Positions 34,670-43,699 of a stretch of 64,000 nucleotides of DNA are shown here, in pieces. The stretch covers positions 1-64,000 of the forward strand of contig NZ_JABKAU010000004.1 of assembly GCF_013377885.1 (NCBI RefSeq). The letters are read 5' to 3'. This DNA comes from Hymenobacter lapidiphilus. Its GTDB lineage: Bacteria; Bacteroidota; Bacteroidia; Cytophagales; Hymenobacteraceae. Both the position numbers and the translations under genes were made by a program. The notes beneath the pieces are model-generated. The model was given only the letters and a program-made list of their open reading frames with translations, searched no databases and was not told the DNA's origin. The stretch's first letter is position 1. Each line of letters begins with the position of its first letter.

Positions 34670-35752
34670 GTGCCGTTGCAACGCCTTCCCTTTCTTCGTT
34701 TTACCGACCTAGCCCCGCTGCTGGCGTTGCTGCTGAGCGCCTGCTCGGGCAACTCGGGTTCGGGCGAGGTAGCCAACGCGGCCCCGCCTACCGGCCACTA
34801 CGAAGGGGCCATCAGCTACCAGGGCAGCGAGCTGCGCACGGCCCTTGACCTGCGCGAAACTAAGTCCGGCCAACTCACGGCCACGCTAAGCTTTCCGCAG
34901 CTGCCGGGGCTGGAGTTTGAGGCGGCTACGGCCAGCTATCAAGCGCCCCAACTACGGCTGGAAGAAGCGCCCGGCCAGCCCGGCGGTATTGTAGTCCAGG
35001 CCGTGCGCGAGGGCGACTTTCTGCGCGGCATACTGAACTGGGACAGCGTGCGGGCCGATTTTGTGTGGGTACGGCGCGGCGAAGCTCCGGCTCCCGACTT
35101 CCGCGACACCACCCTGACGGTAACCGTGCCCGGCCAGCCCGCGCAACACCTGCGCCTGTTGCTGCCCGACGATACGCTGCCCCGCCACCCGGCGCTGGTG
35201 CTGTTAGCCTCGGCCGCCGATGGCCCTGCCGCCGCCCGCCGCGCTACGCACCTGGCCCGCCGCGGCATTGTAGCGCTGCTGCTACCGCCCGCCGCCACCG
35301 ATTCGGGCGCAGTGCTGCCAGTAGCGGCGCTGGCGGCCCTGCGGCGGCAGGCCGCCGTCGATTCGGGGCGGGTGGGCTATTGGGGCCGGGGCACGGCAGG
35401 CCCGCGGGTAGCCGAGGCCGCCGGACAGCAGCCGCAGCCCGGGTTTGTGGTGCTGGAAGCCGCCGCGGCCGCTACCCGCGCCGAAGCATCCGCCTATCAG
35501 GTGTTCAACCGGCAGCGAATTCCGGTACTGGCCTACTACGCCGGGCTCGATACCACGGTGCAGGCGGCAGCCAGCGCCCGGCGCTTACGTCCCGCGCTGG
35601 GTTACCGCCGGGGCACGCAGGTGCTGGTGCTGGCGGGCGTAACCGTCGATTTCCAGCGCCCCGGCCGCACCGGCCCCGATGGGCAGTGGCAGTGGCCCCA
35701 GCCAGCTACCGAGTACTGGAACGGGCTGATAGAGTGGCTGAAGGCGCGCTAG
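34670..35752 (+). CDS. Lipoprotein with degenerate alpha/beta-hydrolase-like domain
   Basis: This 360-residue protein starts with GTG and a lipoprotein-like signal (ALLLSACSG). The first 150 residues form a beta-rich domain with repeated YEGAISYQG / LTATLSFPQ strands. From about 150 a hydrolase-like core follows, with ALVLLASAADGPAAARRATHLARRGIVALLLPP, but the nucleophile elbow reads VGYWGRGTAG where active relatives have GxSxG. The Asp loop is seen in YYAGLDTTVQAAA, while no His is found at the end, where VLAGVTVDF occurs. I infer a non-catalytic relative of secreted alpha/beta hydrolases. Another reading is a distant fold with a different nucleophile. Confidence 0.6.
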   Translation: MPLQRLPFLRFTDLAPLLALLLSACSGNSGSGEVANAAPPTGHYEGAISYQGSELRTALDLRETKSGQLTATLSFPQLPGLEFEAATASYQAPQLRLEEAPGQPGGIVVQAVREGDFLRGILNWDSVRADFVWVRRGEAPAPDFRDTTLTVTVPGQPAQHLRLLLPDDTLPRHPALVLLASAADGPAAARRATHLARRGIVALLLPPAATDSGAVLPVAALAALRRQAAVDSGRVGYWGRGTAGPRVAEAAGQQPQPGFVVLEAAAAATRAEASAYQVFNRQRIPVLAYYAGLDTTVQAAASARRLRPALGYRRGTQVLVLAGVTVDFQRPGRTGPDGQWQWPQPATEYWNGLIEWLKAR

Positions 35753-35871
35753 CCGCCCGGCCCGGTTAGCTGCCCACTGCTTTCCGTCGTATGGAGATGC
35801 GTATCCGCTTCTGCCTGCCAGTTGTGCCCACGGACAGCCGCGGATGGGCTACTTTTTTCTTTCATCCTGCC

Positions 35872-36735
35872 ATGCGCCTGCTTTTTCCTACCCTTCTGGC
35901 CACCCTGCTGCTGCCGCATCTGGTCGCTGCCCAGGCACATACCGACTCGCTAACAGCCGTGAAAAGCCGTTATTCGCTGTTTCGGCCAGTACCACGGGAG
36001 CTGATGCGCGACCTGGCCCCCGACCGGCCTGGCGTCACCGAAAGCCCGTTTACAGTCGATGCAGGGCACTTTCAATTTGAAACTGCCTTGGCCAACCTCA
36101 TCAGCAGTCACCCCAAGCAGCAACCCAAACAATACACGTTCCGGGCCAACGCCTTCGTGCTGAAAATGGGCCTCGACAACCGGACCGATGTGCAGCTGTT
36201 CATCGATGCCTACGAATGGAACCGGACTTCTGCCACCGCCGACGAGCCCGCAACCCGCAACCAGGGCTTCGGCGACATAACCGTGCGCCTCAAGCGTAAC
36301 CTGCTCGGCAACGACTCCACCGAAAGCCCGTTGGCCGTAGCCGCAATCGGATTTGTGCGCCTGCCCACCGGCGGCCGGCAGGGCGCGGGCGGCTACGAGT
36401 ACGGCCTGCTGCTGCCCGCCACCTATGCCCTGGCCGACACCTGGAACCTGAGCGCCCAGCTACCCCTGCTCCTCAACTTCGACCGCGACGAAAGCCAGCA
36501 CTACCTGCAAACGGCCCCTTCCATCAACCTCGACCATGCGTTTCGGCCTTGGCTTACGGGCTTCGGTGAGCTGGTGGCGCAGCACGATTTCCGCACCCGC
36601 CGCTGGGACGAAGCCATAAATGCCGGAGCCGTTTTCAGCGTGGGCAAGAACATACAGTTCGATATAGGCCGCCAGTTCGCCCTCACCGGTCAGGCCGACC
36701 GTGAGTATTTCGTGGGCTTCGTGGTGCGGCGGTAG
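35872..36735 (+). CDS. Outer-membrane transporter-like protein (MetA_deg family)
   Basis: This 287-residue protein has a signal peptide (MRLLFPTLLATLLLPHLVAAQA) and a barrel-like body with alternating strands: FQFETALANL, FVLKMGLDNRTDVQLFIDAYEW, GDITVRLKRNLLG, PLAVAAIGFVRLPTGG and INLDHAFRPWLTGFGELVAQ, ending in FVGFVVRR. The start of the mature part, LAPDRPGVTESPFTVDAGHFQFE, is typical of the phenol MetA degradation-type transporters (PF13557), which are outer-membrane channels of unknown substrate. The ATG at 35872 is preferred for its signal peptide. It is convergent with the DUF1501 gene, with palindrome A3 between. Confidence 0.82.
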   Translation: MRLLFPTLLATLLLPHLVAAQAHTDSLTAVKSRYSLFRPVPRELMRDLAPDRPGVTESPFTVDAGHFQFETALANLISSHPKQQPKQYTFRANAFVLKMGLDNRTDVQLFIDAYEWNRTSATADEPATRNQGFGDITVRLKRNLLGNDSTESPLAVAAIGFVRLPTGGRQGAGGYEYGLLLPATYALADTWNLSAQLPLLLNFDRDESQHYLQTAPSINLDHAFRPWLTGFGELVAQHDFRTRRWDEAINAGAVFSVGKNIQFDIGRQFALTGQADREYFVGFVVRR

Positions 36736-36751
36736 TGGTTGACATTTACAT

Positions 36752-36868
36752 AACGGTGTCATGTTGAACGCAGTCGAAGCATCTCTACCGCAGTGGTAAT
36801 CCTGTTGGGAGATTGGCATTACAATGAAGCGGTAGAGATGCTTCGGCTGCGCTCAGCATGACACCGTT
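36752..36868. repeat. Palindromic repeat family A, copy A3
   Basis: The 40-base arms (36752-36791 and 36829-36868) pair with three differences, two of them G-T. It lies between two convergent genes. Confidence 0.9.
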
Positions 36869-36875
36869 CTGTGCC

Positions 36876-38084
36876 CTACACCAGCCCCTTCAGCCGCTCG
36901 AAGCTACTGCCCAGAATGACTTTATCATCAGCCTGGAGCCAGTCGTGCAGCACGGTGGCGTATACGGAGCGGAAGTCGAGCTGATACTTCAGGTCGCCGG
37001 CGTCGAGGTTTTGCAGGTTGGGGGCGTTGTTGAGGATGCCTTTTCGGCGCAGGCCGCCGCCGAGCAGCAGCACGTTGTTGGCCGTGCCGTGGTCGGTACC
37101 GTTGCTGGCGTTCTGGCCTACGCGGCGGCCAAACTCGGAAAACACCAGCACCAGCGTATCATCAAAGTTGCCGGCTTTCTGCAGGTCCTCGGCAAACGAG
37201 CCCAGGCCCTCCGACAGGTCGCCGAGCAGCCGGGCCTGCTGCTCCTGCTGGCGCACATGGGTATCGAAGCCGCTGAGCGACACGTAGAACACCCGCGACT
37301 CAACGCCCGAATTTATCAGCTCGGCCGTGATTTTGAGACTCTTGCCAAACTCGCTGTTCGGGTAGGTCACGGCCGACTTGTACACCTTGCTCTTCTGGTA
37401 CAGATAATCGGCCGACGAGGCCGTTTCGGCCAGCGTCTTGTACAGGTAATCCACCTCGGAAAGGCTGCTGCCCGGCTGCTCACGGCCTATTTTGGCCAGC
37501 AGGCGGCCCTGGGTTAGCTGATGAAATTTCTCGGGACTTTTAAGTGCCAGGCCTTTGCGCTGCCGGCCTTTCATGGCCAGGCTGAGCGTATCGTCGACTT
37601 CCACGCCGTTGTATGGCAGGGCACAGGGGGCGCAGTTCGAGTCGAGGTAGCGGCCGAGCCAGCCGGTAGTCAGGCTCTCATCGGCCCCCGAACCACTCTG
37701 CCAGATATCCATGGAGCGAAAGTGGCTGCGGTCGGGGTTGGGGTAGCCCACCGAGTTGAGCACGGCTACGTGGCCCTGGTCGTAGAGGCCCTTGAGGCGG
37801 CGCATGGCCGGGTTGAACCCGAGGCCCTTGTCGAGGGTATGAATCCCGCTTTGGGGCCGGATGCCGAGCGTGGGCCGGGCCTTGAAATACAGGTCGTCTT
37901 CGAAGGGGATTACGGTATTGAGGCCGTCGTTGCCGCCGCTGAGCTGCACCACCACGAGGCGGCGGCCGGCGGCGTCGCGCAGGCTGAGCAGGGAGTGGGC
38001 ATCGAGGCGGTGCAGGAAACTGGGCACAAACAGCAGCGTGCTGGCCAGCGTGGAAGCTTTAAGAAAGTCGCGGCGGGTAGTCAT
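36876..38084 (-). CDS. DUF1501-family secreted protein
   Basis: This 402-residue protein starts with a twin-arginine signal (MTTRRDFLKASTLASTLLF), so it should be exported folded by the Tat system. The body matches DUF1501, related to sulfatase/alkaline phosphatase folds: LVVVQLSGGNDGLNTVIPF near the start, VGYPNPDRSHFRSMDIWQSG, SLSGFDTHVRQQEQQA, and VLVFSEFGRRVGQNASNGTDHGTANNVLLLGG. These hold the His/Asp clusters of the family. It is the downstream partner of the DUF1800 gene, a pair often seen together in Bacteroidota and Planctomycetes. No function is established. Confidence 0.9.
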   Translation of the reverse strand: MTTRRDFLKASTLASTLLFVPSFLHRLDAHSLLSLRDAAGRRLVVVQLSGGNDGLNTVIPFEDDLYFKARPTLGIRPQSGIHTLDKGLGFNPAMRRLKGLYDQGHVAVLNSVGYPNPDRSHFRSMDIWQSGSGADESLTTGWLGRYLDSNCAPCALPYNGVEVDDTLSLAMKGRQRKGLALKSPEKFHQLTQGRLLAKIGREQPGSSLSEVDYLYKTLAETASSADYLYQKSKVYKSAVTYPNSEFGKSLKITAELINSGVESRVFYVSLSGFDTHVRQQEQQARLLGDLSEGLGSFAEDLQKAGNFDDTLVLVFSEFGRRVGQNASNGTDHGTANNVLLLGGGLRRKGILNNAPNLQNLDAGDLKYQLDFRSVYATVLHDWLQADDKVILGSSFERLKGLV

Positions 38085-38138
38085 AGCGTTGGGTTAGCGG
38101 GGGATTGAGGAGTAGAACTATGGGAATGGGATAAGAAG

Positions 38139-38268
38139 GAACGGTCATGCTGAGCAAAGCCGGAGGCGTAGCCGAAGCATCTCTACTGCTTCGTTGCATA
38201 CAACCTGAGTTACCATTGCGGTAGAGATGCTTCGACTGCGCCTCCGGCTTCGCTCAGCATGACCGTTC
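38139..38268. repeat. Palindromic repeat family A, copy A4
   Basis: The 51-base arms (38139-38189 and 38218-38268) pair with four differences. It is the longest-armed family A copy and lies between the DUF1800 and DUF1501 genes, which are on the same strand. Confidence 0.9.
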
Positions 38269-38291
38269 CTTTTAGCCAGTCAAGTAGCCTC

Positions 38292-39773
38292 TTACATCAG
38301 CTGGTACTCGGGTAGACTCAGCAGGGCCGTGACCATGTCGCGCAGCTCGCCCCGCACCAACGGCAGGTTTTCGGGGCGGATGGGCACTTGCAGCAGAATT
38401 TCGCTGAGGCGGGCGGGCTGCTGTGCGGCGGGCGTGGCGGACAGCAGCCGCTGCAGCGGGGCCAGGCGTACGGTGGTTTTCACCGCCTGGTCGAAGGTGC
38501 GGGCGGCGCGGGGCAGGTTGGGGTCGAGGTCGTTTTCGTCCTGCTTGAGCTGCACGTCGAAGGCGGCGTTGCGCAGCAGCACGGCCGGCAGCTGCAGGCG
38601 GTAGAGCAGCGACGAGGAGTCAATCCAGGCACGGCCACCGGGCCAGCCAGCCACGTTCGGCGGCTCAAACAACGTCTGCCCCAAGGCCTTTTGGAACACG
38701 ATAAGCGGCCGCTCATTGGCCAGCTCCAGCCCCAGGGTGCGCTTCATGCCCGCCAGCAGCTCTACCGGCGACTTGATGCGGGTACCCACATTGGCGGCAG
38801 CGTAAAACCAATCGGCCGAAAACAGCTGCTCCAACAGCGCCGAAATATCGTAGCCACTCTTAAAAAACGCCTGGGCCAACGGCTTGATGTGCGCCGGATT
38901 GGGCACGTCGTTCACGAAGAAGCGGTAGAGCTTGGTAGTGACGAACTCGGCGCAGGCGGGCTGCGCCAGGATGATGCGGAGCGCCTGCTCGCCGTTGAAG
39001 TTGCCGGTGCGGCCCAGCAGGTTTTTCGGGCCGTCGTCGTGCTGCTTGTCGCGGAATACGAACTTGTTCTGGCCATTGTAGCCCCAGCCGGTGAAGGCCC
39101 GGGCAGCCTCCTTCACATCGATTTCCGAGTAGTTGCCGCGGCCCAGCGTGAACAGCTCCATCACTTCACGGGCGAAGTTTTCGTTGGGACTTTGCTTGCG
39201 GTTTTGCTGGTTGTTGAGAAACTGCAGCATGGCCGGCTCCTGGCTCACGGCCAGCAGCAACTCCGGGAACTTGCCCAGCGCCAGCCGCCGGATAGTATTG
39301 TTGAGCTGCAGGGCCGCATCGGGGCGGCGCACCCGGCAGGCGAAGTGGCCGTGCCAGAAGAAGGTGAGCTTCTCACGCAACTGGGCCTCCGATGTGGCCA
39401 TGCGCGTCAGCCAGCCGGTATTCATGGCGTAAAAGGCGCTCCGAAGGCTCCGGTTCTGCTGCTTGCGCTGCTCCGGGGTCATCTTGCCCGGGGCTGCGCC
39501 GGCGGTCCGGGCGGTCTGGTCGGGCGTGGTAACCATGGCCGCCTGGGGCGAACCGGCCGCCTGCATCATCTCGGATGAAGGCGTGGGCAGCGGCTCGGCG
39601 TAGTGCATGGCCGGGCCGTCGAGCGGCTCGAAACCGCGGGAGTCTTGCAGCAGCTTCCGCAGCGCCTGTTGCGGGTTCAGGCCGGCCGCCAGCTGCTCCG
39701 GCGTCGGCCCGAAGCCTGCCCGCCAGTACAAATGCTGAAGTTGTCGTTGCGTGGTTGTGGTCGTCGTCGTCAT
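38292..39773 (-). CDS. DUF1800-family protein
   Basis: This 493-residue protein matches DUF1800. Landmarks are HLYWRAGFGPTPEQLAAG at the N terminus, KLTFFWHGHFACRV, FLNNQQNRKQSPNENFAREVMELFTLGRGNYSE, AARAFTGWGYNG, and PNVAGWPGGRAWIDSSSLLYRL. The N terminus has a run of Thr and no clear signal peptide. Function is unknown; it accompanies DUF1501 genes as here. It lies 45 bases after the lamin-tail gene and 208 bases before DUF1501 on the minus strand, the latter gap occupied by palindrome A4. Confidence 0.9.
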   Translation of the reverse strand: MTTTTTTTQRQLQHLYWRAGFGPTPEQLAAGLNPQQALRKLLQDSRGFEPLDGPAMHYAEPLPTPSSEMMQAAGSPQAAMVTTPDQTARTAGAAPGKMTPEQRKQQNRSLRSAFYAMNTGWLTRMATSEAQLREKLTFFWHGHFACRVRRPDAALQLNNTIRRLALGKFPELLLAVSQEPAMLQFLNNQQNRKQSPNENFAREVMELFTLGRGNYSEIDVKEAARAFTGWGYNGQNKFVFRDKQHDDGPKNLLGRTGNFNGEQALRIILAQPACAEFVTTKLYRFFVNDVPNPAHIKPLAQAFFKSGYDISALLEQLFSADWFYAAANVGTRIKSPVELLAGMKRTLGLELANERPLIVFQKALGQTLFEPPNVAGWPGGRAWIDSSSLLYRLQLPAVLLRNAAFDVQLKQDENDLDPNLPRAARTFDQAVKTTVRLAPLQRLLSATPAAQQPARLSEILLQVPIRPENLPLVRGELRDMVTALLSLPEYQLM

Positions 39774-39818
39774 GGCCAGTTGGACGAGGAAAGGCCCGGC
39801 AGGTTTAAATCACAGATT

Positions 39819-42428
39819 CTACAGCCTCGCCCCCACCACTACCGTTTTGCGGTACTCGCGTTTTTCGCCACTGTTGGGGCGCAGCAGTTCAATGTGTAAT
39901 ACGTAGTAGCCCACGGCCGCTTTCTGGCCTCGCTCGTTCAGGCCATCCCACTGGAAAAAGCCGCTGGTGGCCAGCGTTTCATTGCGCACCAGCCGGCGGG
40001 CTAAGCGGCCCTGGGCGTCGTAAATCGTGATGCTGGCGGCGTAACCCGGCTGGTCGAGAACGTAGTTGAGGGTCGTCAGGTCCTGCTGGCCGTCCTCGTC
40101 GGGGGTGAATACCTCGGGGTCAACCCGGAAGGTCTGGTCGCCGCCGGGGTCCTGCTGGTACTGCGAATTGGGGCGGCCGGGCGTGGCGTAGCCCACGGCG
40201 CTGGCCGCCGAGTGAAAGTTCTGGCCCGTGCTCGGTCCCTCTGGACGGATGCGCTCCAGCGACACGCCGTTCTGGTCGTCGAGCAGCTTCAGATGCATGC
40301 TTTTGTTGTAGGCGAAGCGGTCCAGCGGCTCGTTGGTGGCCGAGGTGAGTACCACTATACCCGCATCGTCGGGGTACGCGGGCAGAGAAGAGAGGACCAG
40401 AAAATTGGCCGGCTCCGAACTGTTAGGGTAGTAGCTCTGGATGTTGGCCGGGTCGGTGGTGAGGACGACCAGCTGGCCGGGCGCCAGCACGTAAGGCCCA
40501 GTGCTGACGGGTTTCTGGTCCACCGCACCGTCAGGTTTCTCGCTGCCCAGCTGCCAGCCCTGCACGTTCAGGTACTTGCCCGAGCGGTTGAGCAGCTCTA
40601 CGAAATCGACGCCGCCAGTGCGCGGGTTGAACAGGATTTCGTTGAGCACCACGTCGCCGGCCGCTACCGGGGCGGGCAGGGCCAGCGTAACGGCGGCGGC
40701 CGGGCCGCTGGCATTGCCCACGCAGTCGGTGGCCTGCTGCACGGTTAGCGCCAGGGGCTGGCTGGGCTGCAGCGGCGTACTTAGCTGCAGGTCAACCAGC
40801 CGGAAATCGGGGCCCACGGGCAGCACCCGGGCCACGCCCACGGCCGGCGCGAACGTGTAGCGGGCGGGGTTAACCGCGGCCGCGCTGTCGAGTTTCTCGC
40901 TGAAAAACAGCCGTACCAGCGTGGGCGACAGGGCCACGGCCCGCAGCAGGCTGGGCGCGGTGCGGTCGGGGTTGGTGGTGCGCACCGAGTTGGCCCGGCC
41001 GGGCGTGCCGCCGCTGGGGTCGGTGCTGGCGGTCCAGTTCTCGCTGCCGCCGCAAAAGTTGGTTTCGTCCACCATTTCCAGGCTCCAGCCGCCCTCTTTC
41101 TTGCGGTTGTCCTTGTACCAGCTGTCGGAGTACATTACTTCGAACAGCGTGCGACTGTCGCGGCCCGATAGCAGCAGTTGGTCGCCGGCGTTGCTGAGGC
41201 TGGGGAAATTGGTGAGGGCAAACACCTTCCCAAAAGCCGCGAACTGGGCCCCGCGGGTGCTGCCGCATACCACAGCGTACTCGCCCGGTAGCAGCGTGGC
41301 GCCAGCCGGAAACACGGCCGGGTTGGCCGTGCTGCCGCCCTTGCTCAGGCGCACACCCGCCAAATCGAGCGTGCGGGTGGCCGAGGGGTTATGGATTTCG
41401 AGGTACTCGGAAGCCGGCAGGCCCACCACCGGCGTTTCGTCGGCCATGATTTCGGTGATGAGCAGCTGGCCGAACTGCGGCACCGCCAACACGCCCGCGA
41501 AGCTGAACGTGGCCGTGAGCGGGCCGGCGGCCACGTTGCCGTAGAGGTCGGCCACCTGGCGCACTTCCAGCGTACCACCGCCCGCTGGCAGGTCGGCGGC
41601 CAGCGTGAGGTGTACCAGGGCGGGGTTGGCCGCGTCGCGGAGGGCGGCGGTTACAGCCGGGCCACCGGGCAGCTGGTAGCTGGCAGCGTTCTGGGTGGCG
41701 GCTACGGCTTCGTTGAACGTAGCATCGAGGGCGCGCGGGCCCACTAAGGCCGCCTGCACCGAGGCGGGCGGCGTCGCATCGAGCACCCGAAAATCATCGA
41801 AGAAAAAGGCCTTGTTGTTGGCCGACGAATACGTGAGCAGCACGCCGAAAAACGCGCTGCGCTGGTGCGTGGCATCGGTTCCGGTTCCTTCACTCACGAA
41901 GCTCTGGCCGCCCGTCAGGTCGCGTTCCAAAGTCCACACGTTTTGCACCGAGCGCGTTACCCGCACCCGCACGAGGTTGTTGGTGGCCGAGTTGAGCGTC
42001 GCGTCCTGGCCATTGACGACGTAAACGGGGCTGCCGGTGGCGTCCTGGCGGAACAGGGCCACCTCGTCGGGGGTACCGCCCAGGCGCACAAAGTAGCCCC
42101 GGACGCCGCTGGTTTTCAGGTCGGCCCGGTCAGCCATCAGCCACACATCGGCGTAGTTGCCGCTGCTGGTGGCCAGCTTCAGATTGGCCCAGAACGTCCA
42201 GCTGGTACCGGTACTGGCCTGACTGGCGGTGACCAGCTGCAGCTCGGTGCCCGTAACGGCCGGGCCGTTGCTTTGTAGCTGGCGGGCCGCATTCACCTGA
42301 AACGAGGGTTCGTCGCCGGTCCAGGCGGGGTTCTGGCTGAAGTCGCCGTCGGCAAACTCGTCGGTTAGCTGGGCCTGGGCGGCCAGGCCGGGCAGGAGTA
42401 GCAGCAGCGGGAGTAGCAGTTTCTTCAT
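39819..42428 (-). CDS. Secreted lamin-tail-domain protein
   Basis: This 869-residue protein has a signal peptide (MKKLLLPLLLLLPGLAAQAQ), an N-terminal concanavalin-like beta region (FADGDFSQNPAWTGDEPSF..., about 24-210), and two lamin-tail domains: LLITEIMADETP...EYLEIHNPSATRTLDLAG and VVLNEILFNPRTGGVDFVELLNRSGKYLNV. Bacterial Ig-like repeats lie between them. It ends in a FlgD/gliding-type domain (VDPEVFTPDEDGQQDLTTLNY...DAQGRLARRLV). It should be secreted, possibly by the type IX system, although a clear sorting tail is not seen. A role in surface or nucleic-acid binding is a guess. The ATG at 42428 gives the signal peptide. Confidence 0.87.
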   Translation of the reverse strand: MKKLLLPLLLLLPGLAAQAQLTDEFADGDFSQNPAWTGDEPSFQVNAARQLQSNGPAVTGTELQLVTASQASTGTSWTFWANLKLATSSGNYADVWLMADRADLKTSGVRGYFVRLGGTPDEVALFRQDATGSPVYVVNGQDATLNSATNNLVRVRVTRSVQNVWTLERDLTGGQSFVSEGTGTDATHQRSAFFGVLLTYSSANNKAFFFDDFRVLDATPPASVQAALVGPRALDATFNEAVAATQNAASYQLPGGPAVTAALRDAANPALVHLTLAADLPAGGGTLEVRQVADLYGNVAAGPLTATFSFAGVLAVPQFGQLLITEIMADETPVVGLPASEYLEIHNPSATRTLDLAGVRLSKGGSTANPAVFPAGATLLPGEYAVVCGSTRGAQFAAFGKVFALTNFPSLSNAGDQLLLSGRDSRTLFEVMYSDSWYKDNRKKEGGWSLEMVDETNFCGGSENWTASTDPSGGTPGRANSVRTTNPDRTAPSLLRAVALSPTLVRLFFSEKLDSAAAVNPARYTFAPAVGVARVLPVGPDFRLVDLQLSTPLQPSQPLALTVQQATDCVGNASGPAAAVTLALPAPVAAGDVVLNEILFNPRTGGVDFVELLNRSGKYLNVQGWQLGSEKPDGAVDQKPVSTGPYVLAPGQLVVLTTDPANIQSYYPNSSEPANFLVLSSLPAYPDDAGIVVLTSATNEPLDRFAYNKSMHLKLLDDQNGVSLERIRPEGPSTGQNFHSAASAVGYATPGRPNSQYQQDPGGDQTFRVDPEVFTPDEDGQQDLTTLNYVLDQPGYAASITIYDAQGRLARRLVRNETLATSGFFQWDGLNERGQKAAVGYYVLHIELLRPNSGEKREYRKTVVVGARL

Positions 42429-42433
42429 CGGGT

Positions 42434-42518
42434 TTTCTCGCAGAGGTTCGCGGAGGGATGCGCAGAAGGAAACCGCCTTGTAGCCTCTGCACATTCCTCC
42501 GCGAACCTCTGCGAGAAA
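42434..42518. repeat. Palindrome of CGCAGAGGTTCGCGGAGG type
   Basis: Arms of about 35 bases (42434-42469 and 42484-42518) pair with few differences. It lies in the control region shared by the divergent lamin-tail and asd genes, five bases from the lamin-tail start codon. A half-copy of similar words (GCGCAGAGGTCCGCAGAG) occurs at 16858-16876. Confidence 0.85.
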
Positions 42519-42590
42519 CACGCCTAAGCCAAAGTCAGTAACCGCAGGTAAGATAACCGCTTTACCTTTACGGCTCAACTAATAAAGCAT

Positions 42591-43589
42591 ATGAAAGTAG
42601 CCGTAGTGGGTGCCACCGGTCTGGTGGGCACCGAGATGCTCAAAGTACTGGCCGAGCGCAACTTCCCGGTCACGGAATTGCTGCCCGTAGCTTCGGCCCG
42701 GTCGGTGGGCCAGGAAATCGAATTCCGGGGCCAGAAATACAAAGTGGTGAGCCTGGACGACGCCATTGCGGCTCGTCCGGCAGTGGCCATTTTCTCGGCC
42801 GGCGGCGCTATTTCGCTGCAGGAAGCGCCCCGCTTTGCCGCGGTGGGCACTGTGGTTATCGACAACTCCTCGGCCTGGCGCATGGACCCGACCAAGAAGC
42901 TGGTGGTGCCCGAAATCAACGCCCACACGCTCACGGCCGACGATAAAATTATTGCCAACCCCAACTGCTCTACCATTCAGCTGGTAGTAGCCCTCAACGA
43001 GCTGCACAAAAAGTACAAAGCCGAGCGCATTGTGGTGAGCACCTACCAGAGCGTAACCGGCACCGGCAAGCAGGCCGTGGATCAGCTGATGCAGGAGCGC
43101 GCCGGCCAGACGGCCAGCAACCCCGCCTACCCCCACCGCATCGACCTGAACGTGCTGCCCCACATCGACGTGTTTCAGGACAACGGCTACACCAAGGAGG
43201 AGATGAAAATGGTGCTGGAAACGAAGAAAATCTTCGGCGACGACAGCATCCGCCTCACCGCCACCACCGTGCGCGTGCCCGTAATGGGCGGCCACTCCGA
43301 AGCCGTAAACGTGGAATTCGCCCAGGAATTCGACCTCGAAGACGTACGCGAACTGCTGCGCCAAACCGAAGGTGTGGAGCTGGTAGACGATGTGCAAAAC
43401 AACGTGTACCCTATGCCCCAGGACGCCCACGGCCGCGACGCCGTGCTGGTGGGCCGGCTGCGCCGCGACGAAACCCAGCCCAAGACGCTGAACATGTGGG
43501 TAGTGGCCGACAACCTACGCAAAGGCGCCGCCACCAACGCCGTGCAGATTGCCGAGGTGATGCTGAAGATGGGGTTGTTGAAAGATTAA
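42591..43589 (+). CDS. asd: Aspartate-semialdehyde dehydrogenase
   Basis: This 332-residue enzyme reduces aspartyl phosphate to the semialdehyde in the lysine, methionine and threonine pathway. Seen features are the NADP loop VVGATGLVGTEML (residues about 4-16), AIFSAGGAISLQ, active-site Cys in NPNCSTIQ, and RVPVMGGHSEAVNVEF. Length is typical. Hom, MetX and MetY, which use its product, are encoded at 56-60 kb, but asd is separate. A TACCTTTA element lies 21 bases upstream. A strong bidirectional hairpin follows. Confidence 0.96.
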   Translation: MKVAVVGATGLVGTEMLKVLAERNFPVTELLPVASARSVGQEIEFRGQKYKVVSLDDAIAARPAVAIFSAGGAISLQEAPRFAAVGTVVIDNSSAWRMDPTKKLVVPEINAHTLTADDKIIANPNCSTIQLVVALNELHKKYKAERIVVSTYQSVTGTGKQAVDQLMQERAGQTASNPAYPHRIDLNVLPHIDVFQDNGYTKEEMKMVLETKKIFGDDSIRLTATTVRVPVMGGHSEAVNVEFAQEFDLEDVRELLRQTEGVELVDDVQNNVYPMPQDAHGRDAVLVGRLRRDETQPKTLNMWVVADNLRKGAATNAVQIAEVMLKMGLLKD

Positions 43590-43606
43590 TTATTTTATAC
43601 CTACAG

Positions 43607-43649
43607 TACCAACAGGCCCCGAAAATACTATTTTTGGGGCCTGTTGGTA
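43607..43649. terminator. Bidirectional-looking terminator after asd
   Basis: Arms TACCAACAGGCCCC (43607-43620) and GGGGCCTGTTGGTA (43636-43649) pair perfectly, with A-rich and T-rich tracts beside the loop that extend the stem. Confidence 0.88.
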
Positions 43650-43699
43650 TGTAGATTTACCACTTATAGCCGATTCCTTTTTTTTCTTCTTTCTTTTAT

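Noticed and set aside
38388..39578. A 396-codon plus-strand open frame
   Set aside because: Antisense to the DUF1800 gene; no domain or signal seen.
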